Of a stretch of 64,000 nt of DNA, positions 58,200 through 64,000 are shown in pieces. The DNA is taken from NCBI GenBank assembly GCA_949752795.1, contig OX457075.1, positions 5,880,001 through 5,944,000 on the forward strand, in the 5' to 3' direction. The translations under genes and the position numbers were made by a program. This DNA is from Hyperoodon ampullatus (Eukaryota; Chordata; Mammalia; Artiodactyla; Ziphiidae). Within the stretch, counting starts at the first letter, position 1, and each line of letters starts with the position of its first letter. The notes below the pieces were generated by a model that had not been told where the DNA came from, made no database searches, and worked only from the letters and a program-made list of their open reading frames with translations.

Positions 58200-58549
58200 C
58201 AGTGGAGGAGGGTACACTAGGAATTTAAGGCAACACAACCCCCAACGTTTTATAGGCTTAATTCCCACATCCTTAGAATAATAATATGAAGTCATGAAAA
58301 ATAGAGTCTTGTTCTACCCAGCAATCTGTTGGAAGGAAGAAAAGACTGGAAGGAGGGAGAGAAAGAGAAAAAAGAGGGCATGGAAAGAAGTTGTGTTACA
58401 TTCTTGATACGGCCACCAGGGAGCTCAGCATTGTGGCCATGACAAGATAAACATTTTCCCACCTTTTTCACACTAGTCACTCCCAGGAACAACCTCGTCA
58501 CTGTTCCCTGAGCACACTGTCCTTAATCGGACCTCTCACCCGTGATTAC
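58200..58549. other. Unassigned intergenic DNA
   Basis: No recognised repeat or frame. Confidence 0.4.
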
Positions 58550-58910
58550 CTTTTCATTCTGACTTTCTGAATTCCACCTATTTTCAGGGTCCAGTGGAAT
58601 GGTCCCTTTTCCAAGCCTTTCCCAGCCATCCTGCTATCTTACCTTACCACCCTGGTATCTTCACCCCTGCCATAAATTGACAGTGAGTTTAGGAAAGAAA
58701 CTCATCTGAATTTTGACCCCTTTTAGTTTGTATAACTTACTTAGAAATGAAGGAGCAACAAATGCACTGGACATGATTATTTCCTGTGTGTATTGTCTAA
58801 GAGGTCACTAAAGTACAAGTCTTTTTTCTTTCAGCAGTGCTGGACCCATTGCAGGGGCTCTGTGAACACCTGCTGGGTGAACATATAGATTAATGAATAA
58901 ATGAACAAGT
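58550..58910 (+). mobile_element. L2/MIR-like fragment
   Basis: 'gcctttcccagccatcctgc' and, at the end, 'tgctgggtgaacatatagat' with 'taatgaataaatgaac' resemble L2 3' ends. Confidence 0.45.
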
Positions 58911-59178
58911 GAATGGGTGCCCTGAGCTAACAGTTGCAGACAAATGGAAGAAGCATGAGGACATAGAGCAAAGAGTCAGGTCAGGGCCCTTTCATTGGCT
59001 CAGCGCACTCTTTCCCACAGAACTCTCAGCTTTCTTTAGAGATTAAAACTCAGTTGTTTTGAAATAGTCATGGCAAAGAAAGTGAGAAGACTTCAAAAGA
59101 AATATGAATGATTTCATAAACATGGATCCCTACATTAACAGCCCTTTATGGGCAATAAAAAGTCATAGGAGGCAAATT
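58911..59178. other. Unassigned intergenic DNA
   Basis: Nothing recognised. Confidence 0.4.
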
Positions 59179-59193
59179 TAAAATAAGTCTCCT

Positions 59194-59409
59194 GGGGCTT
59201 CCCTGGTGGCGCAGTGGTTGAGAGTCCACCTGCCGATGCAGGGGACACAGGTTCATGCCCCGGTCCAGGAGGATCCCACATGCTGCAGAGCGGCTGAGCC
59301 TGTGAGCCATGGCCGCTGAGCCTATGCGTCCGGAGCCTGTGCTCCGCAACGGGAGAGGCCACAACAGTGAGAGGCCTGCGTACCGCAAAAAAAAAGAAAT
59401 AAATAAAAT
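59194..59409 (+). mobile_element. CHR-type SINE (short, young form)
   Basis: Typical head and body, A-tail with (AAAT)n. The 14-bp duplication 'aaaataagtctcct' lies at 59180-59193 and 59410-59423. Confidence 0.95.
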
Positions 59410-59423
59410 AAAATAAGTCTCCT

Positions 59424-60280
59424 TTCAAGAGCCCAATGGAAAAATAACCCTTGAACATCTTTCGTCTATTAAGTCTACGTTTCCAGTAATGAGGAAGCTC
59501 AAACAACTCCATTTCCTGTTTATGTAAAATTTTTATCACTGGATGCAGGGAAAAATATTCATTTTGTTGGCCTTCTCATGAAGGTATCACCCACTCACCA
59601 ATGCCCTATTCTTTCAAAGTACAATTCATTAATGTCACCACCGGTCACCCAAAGACCAGATTGAGGCAAGCCTCATGTTTTCTTTGTGTCCTGCAGTTTC
59701 ACAAGGGAAGAGTTTGCACTTGCCTGATATTTCATCTTGTTCCATGTCTAGGGGTTTTGGAAAGCATACTGTAAAGTTCCACCTGGGGTCTGTGTGAGTG
59801 ATTCCTAGATTTGGACTGGTTTTATTTTCTAAAGTAAGCCGGCCTGCCTTGGTGCCCTTTTAGTGATCTTCTTTGCTGTAAACTGAGCCAAGATTGATAA
59901 CTATTTATGTGGCATTTGCTCATTGCCTGCTTTCAGCTGGCAAATGCCAAAACTCTGCATTTGTTCAAACTATATTCTTGTTCTGCCAACACACTGTAGA
60001 GATAGCATCATCTAGAGCTGGCCGCTGTTCCTGCTAACTCCCTCATTCAAGAGGGCAGGGAAGCATGTGATTCTGGTAATTTGCCTGTGACAGAACTTTT
60101 ATAGCCTGCATCCTTTTTGCTTACTGTGCCCAGATGTTACATGATACTTTACCAATAATGCATATTTGAAGGAATTTTTCTTATGTGTTTGTTTTGAAAA
60201 AAATTTATGCTTTCTCCATGTTTTATCATTCCCTCTCTCTTTCTCTCTTTGTCTCTCTCTCTCTTAACGTATGTATGTAA
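59424..60280. other. Unassigned intergenic DNA
   Basis: Ends in a (TC)n-type microsatellite at about 60231-60264. No conserved frame. Confidence 0.4.
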
Positions 60281-60284
60281 ATTC

Positions 60285-61290
60285 TTTTCTCAACCATTTG
60301 AGAGTAAGTTGCAAAGACAATGCCCCTTTCCCTCAGTGTATATTTCCTAAAAAACAAGAACATTCTCTTACAAATCCAGAGTGTGTACAGTTTTCCAAAT
60401 CAGGAAATTTACATCAGTACAGCACTGTTATGTAATCTACAGGCCTTAGTCAAGTTTTGTCATTTGTCCTACTAACTACTTTATAGCACAAAGATTTTAT
60501 ACTTTTTTCTGGTCCAGGATCCAAGCCAGGATTAATGTTGCATTTGGTTTACTTGTGTCTTTATTCTCTAATAATTCAAAATAGTTCTTCAGGCTTTCTT
60601 GGTCTTTCATGGTCTTCTAATATTTTTGAAGAGTAGTGGCCATTTATTTTGTAGAATAACCCTCAGTTGGGAATTTTCTGAAGCCTCTTTATGGTTAGAT
60701 TGATGGAGCTGCCATCAGGAGGTATCTATTTTTCTCAGTAATGGTGATGCTAACTTCAGTCACTTTGTTAAGGTTTCTCATCAAATTTTCACCCACCTGT
60801 TTTCGTATCTGTTGATGATTCTTGACTAAAACAATTATTACTACAGTGGTTTTCAAATGGTGGTTTTCTGAATATATTATGCCATCTGCACTTGTTATTT
60901 GCCTTTCTACTGTAAAAAAGGACTTTTCCCTCTTGTTTATTTATTACTAATGTGCTTATTAATATTAATATGCATATTCAATATGGATTCATGAATTCAC
61001 ATTTTATATGTCAAAACCCAATTATTGTTTATTTTGATGCCCAAATTACCTCAAATTTGGCCAGAGGGGGTCTGTTCAAGCTGGCTCCTGTGTCCTTTTG
61101 ATGCATCCCATTATTCTTTGAGCTCTTCCTTACTTTTTGATATAAAAATATATTCCAAAATTATCTTGAACTTCTCCAGCCCCACCTTTAGAATTGGTGA
61201 TTTCTATAAGGGACCTTTTTTTTTTTTAATTGGAAACCGATACTTAAAATCCAAAATCTGGGGCTAGGTGTGCTAATTGGCAGTGTCACT
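60285..61290 (+). mobile_element. Old L1-type 3' region
   Basis: 'catttgagagtaagttgcaa', 'aaacaagaacattctcttac', 'gtccaggatccaagccagga', 'tttgaagagtagtggccatt' recall the 3'UTR of old L1M elements. Subfamily unsure. Confidence 0.5.
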
Positions 61291-61332
61291 GTTCTAAGAA
61301 ACTCCCAGTGGGTAGGGTTAAGAAAAGCATGC

Positions 61333-61364
61333 ATGTATGTGTGTGTGCGTGTGTGTGTGTATGT
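61333..61364. repeat. (TG)n microsatellite
   Basis: 'gtatgtgtgtgtgcgtgtgtgtgtgtatgt'-type run. Confidence 0.85.
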
Positions 61365-61489
61365 ATACACAAACTTACATTTATATTTATTTAAAAATCT
61401 ATGTATTATATATCAAAAACTGAGTTCTAACTGATAACCTCATTTCCAATCTAAGATATGAGTTCTCAAAATGAAAGGTCTAAAGAATC

Positions 61490-63200
61490 CCAAGCAAGAT
61501 AAATGAAACAAACATTTTTTAAAAAATCCCATTCAATTCATATCAATTAGAATGTTTCAGCACATCAATTAGAAAGAGAAACTCAAAATGGGATTTGATA
61601 GAATGCCTGGAGAAAATGAGAATCTAATTAGATTTATAAAAGAAAAAAAGAAGTTATTTGGATTTGTAGTTCTGTACCCAGAAAAATATGTATTTTTTAA
61701 GGTTAATAATATGAATAAATCTTTGGCAACTGTGGTCAAAAGAGAGAGGCAAAAATCATGAACAAAGAGGGGATTTTCATGGAATTTGGTAAGCTATTTC
61801 TAAAATTCAAGCAAAAGAGAAATGTGTAAGAATAACTAAGACAGCTTTAAAAAAAAAAAGAGGGAAGTCTTGTCCTAACAAATACCATGACATACTATAA
61901 AATTTTAAATAGCAAAGCAGTGTGCTAATAGAAAAAATAAACACAAACAATCCAATAGAAAAAATCAGTGAGTCCAGAAGCAGAAATTATGTATACAAGG
62001 GAATTTCTTACATGATAAATGTTGTCTTCATATTGAAGAGAAATTCTAATACATTAAATGGTATTGGAAAAACTAGCTACACATTTGGGAAAATATTAAA
62101 TTAATCCATAGTTTTCAACATTCACAGAAATACATTTTATTTTTTATTTTTTAAACATTTTTATTGGAGTATAATTGCTTTACAATGTTGTGTTAGTTTC
62201 TGCTGTATAACAAAGTGAATTAGCTATATGTATACATATATCCCCATGAAATACATTTTATATGGGTTTTAGACCTACAGGTAAAAAAGTATACAAATAC
62301 AAGAAGAAATATGAGCTAATATATTTATCAACATAGGGCATGGTGTACATAAAGCAATTGATATAATGAAAAATATTGAGGTCAATAAACTTTCAAATTT
62401 TGTAAGGTAAAACAAAAGCCAAAAAAATTGTAAATCATAGACTGTAGGAAATATTGATTGTAGTACTGTAACAAAAATTATTTTCTCACAAATTAATAAA
62501 AAAAATCAAATAAACAATGAGCAATTCATAAGAAAGCTGGCAAAATATATTAAGAAGAAATTCAAGAGGAAAAAATATAAATGACCATTAAACATATAAA
62601 AACTAAAAGAAAAAAATGTTAACCTCTCTAGTGATCAAGAAAAATGCAAATGAAAATAGAAATGAACTTTTTCTACCCAACAGTCTAACAACACATGAAG
62701 TTTGATAATAGAAAATACTGGCAGATCCATGGAAACTGGTTGCCATAGATGGGACATTGGTATGGCCCTTTTTTGTTGAAAATTTAACAGTATCTATTAA
62801 AAGAAAAAATACATATCTTAAGTCTCAGCAATTCCACTTTCAAGACCTTCTGTGGAGAATTATTTCAATGTTCAAGACAGTGTATACAATGATATTAATT
62901 GCAGATTTATTTGTTGTAAGGAAATATTGGAAAAATCCTGTGTCTATCAATGTGAGAATTACTATCAAATACTATAAAACAGTTAACATGTATCTGTAAG
63001 GTATATTGTTTAGTGAAAAAAAAACAAATTTCAGAGTGAAATACATAATATTCTATGTCAAGAAAAAAATCCAACCAATACAAATTCAGTGGAGCAAACA
63101 GATGCATTGTGAACATACAAAAAATTATTTAGAATACATCTCACACAATGGTAAAACCTGGGAATGGATTAAGATATCTCAGAGTAAAAGTTCATTTATG
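61490..63200 (+). mobile_element. Ancient degenerate L1 (ORF2 end)
   Basis: Weak L1 landmarks in order: 'caattgatataatgaaaaat'-like text, 'gatcaagaaaaatgcaaatg', 'tctcagcaattccactttca', 'gtctatcaatgtgagaatta'. Very AT-rich, no intact frame. A younger L1 end interrupts it at 62141. Confidence 0.5.
62141..62247 (-). mobile_element. 107-bp L1 3'-end insertion
   Basis: Antisense 'gctttacaatgttgtgttag' and 'tttctgctgtataacaaagt'. The perfect 14-bp duplication 'gaaatacattttat' lies at 62127-62140 and 62248-62261. Confidence 0.92.
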
Positions 63201-64000
63201 GTTGTAGCAGATCTTAGTAAAGATCTGCATTCAAGAAGAAATGAGGGATGAATTTACCAGTAAGAAGCTGAGCGACCATCATACCTCAGTGCTAATGTAT
63301 CAGTTTTACAGACTCTCTTGTAGTTATGAGTCCAACATAAGATTCACCTCCCCCCCTACCAAATTTCCAGGAATTGTTTTAGAATCCATAAGGTTTTTAA
63401 AAAGTAAAAACAACAGCAAACCATATAAATTTGCATATGATTTATTTTCATTCTCTAGATGTTGACCGCTTGCCTTCTCCCATCAGAGCATAAGCTCCAC
63501 AATGAAGACAGAGACTTTTTGTTCTCACCAATCTATTCCCAAAGCCTGGAACAGAGACCAGTACACTCATAAAAGTTTGACTCCCATTTATGAATTTAAA
63601 GAGAGGGAAATTTGATGATGATGGTGATTATTATTATATTATAGTGATGTTCCACATTATTAGTGACCTTACATTTCTGAGGAATGACAAAATTTCTTTT
63701 GTACCCATGTTTCAGATCATCTGGCTTCCCAAGAGCACTAGGAAATGCCGCTTCTCTCAAGAAATCAATGATAAATCTGTGTCATGGAAAAGAAAGTCCC
63801 TTCACATGTGTTTCAGCCACTGTTCCTGCCCCATGGTGGTGGTGGTGAGGTGTTTGCAGAAGGACCAGATAAGGCCCATCAGGGGTTATTGGTGGAACGG
63901 CAAGGACAGATAATATATATTTGAAACCAATCCAAACACACATTTTGAAAAAGGGAAGTGATAATAAATGAAACCAGATATACAATTTGAAAGCAAGGGC
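63201..64000. other. Unassigned intergenic DNA
   Basis: No conserved frame or nameable repeat up to the window end. Confidence 0.4.

Noticed and set aside
8500..64000. IDO2/IDO1 exons, expected on one side of TCIM from human gene order
   Set aside because: No frame resembling indoleamine dioxygenase was seen. In human the distance is over 100 kb, beyond this window.

Overview
The window is mammalian nuclear DNA, almost certainly from a cetacean or a close relative such as hippo. The best evidence is about a dozen tRNA(Glu)-derived SINEs of the CHR type (head 'ggcttccctggtggcgcagtgg'), many with intact target-site duplications. The L1 3' ends are of cetartiodactyl style. I saw no ruminant BovB or Bov-tA repeats. 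The species call is inference from repeats.

Only one protein-coding gene can be supported: TCIM (TC1/C8orf4), a single-exon 106-codon gene on the minus strand at 8118-8438. A TATA-like promoter lies near 8515. The 3'UTR is about 0.9 kb and carries an AU-rich element. A polyadenylation signal sits at 7222-7227 with a GU-rich element just beyond it. From about 5.85 to 9.55 kb there are no recognisable young transposons, as expected around a regulated locus. In human, TCIM lies in a gene desert on 8p11 between IDO2 and ZMAT4, and the rest of this window looks like the matching desert.

From 9.5 to 64 kb (and 0-5.8 kb) the sequence is a patchwork of L1 pieces, CHR SINEs, MaLR and ERV1-type LTRs, L2/MIR relics, a hAT-type MITE with a perfect 8-bp target duplication, microsatellites and unassigned AT-rich DNA. 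No other exon, tRNA, rRNA or CRISPR array was found.

The most notable structures are: (1) a complex L1 rearrangement at 53.3-55.7 kb, where an inverted 95-bp copy of upstream sequence sits at the junction of oppositely oriented L1 segments; (2) a 32-nt 'tailless' SINE head flanked by perfect 16-bp target duplications at 14.3 kb; (3) two solo LTRs of one ERV family in opposite orientation at 43.0 and 44.9 kb; (4) two L1 insertions with twin-priming 5' inversions; (5) a possible alternative start codon in TCIM. I found no evidence of a wholly new biological system.
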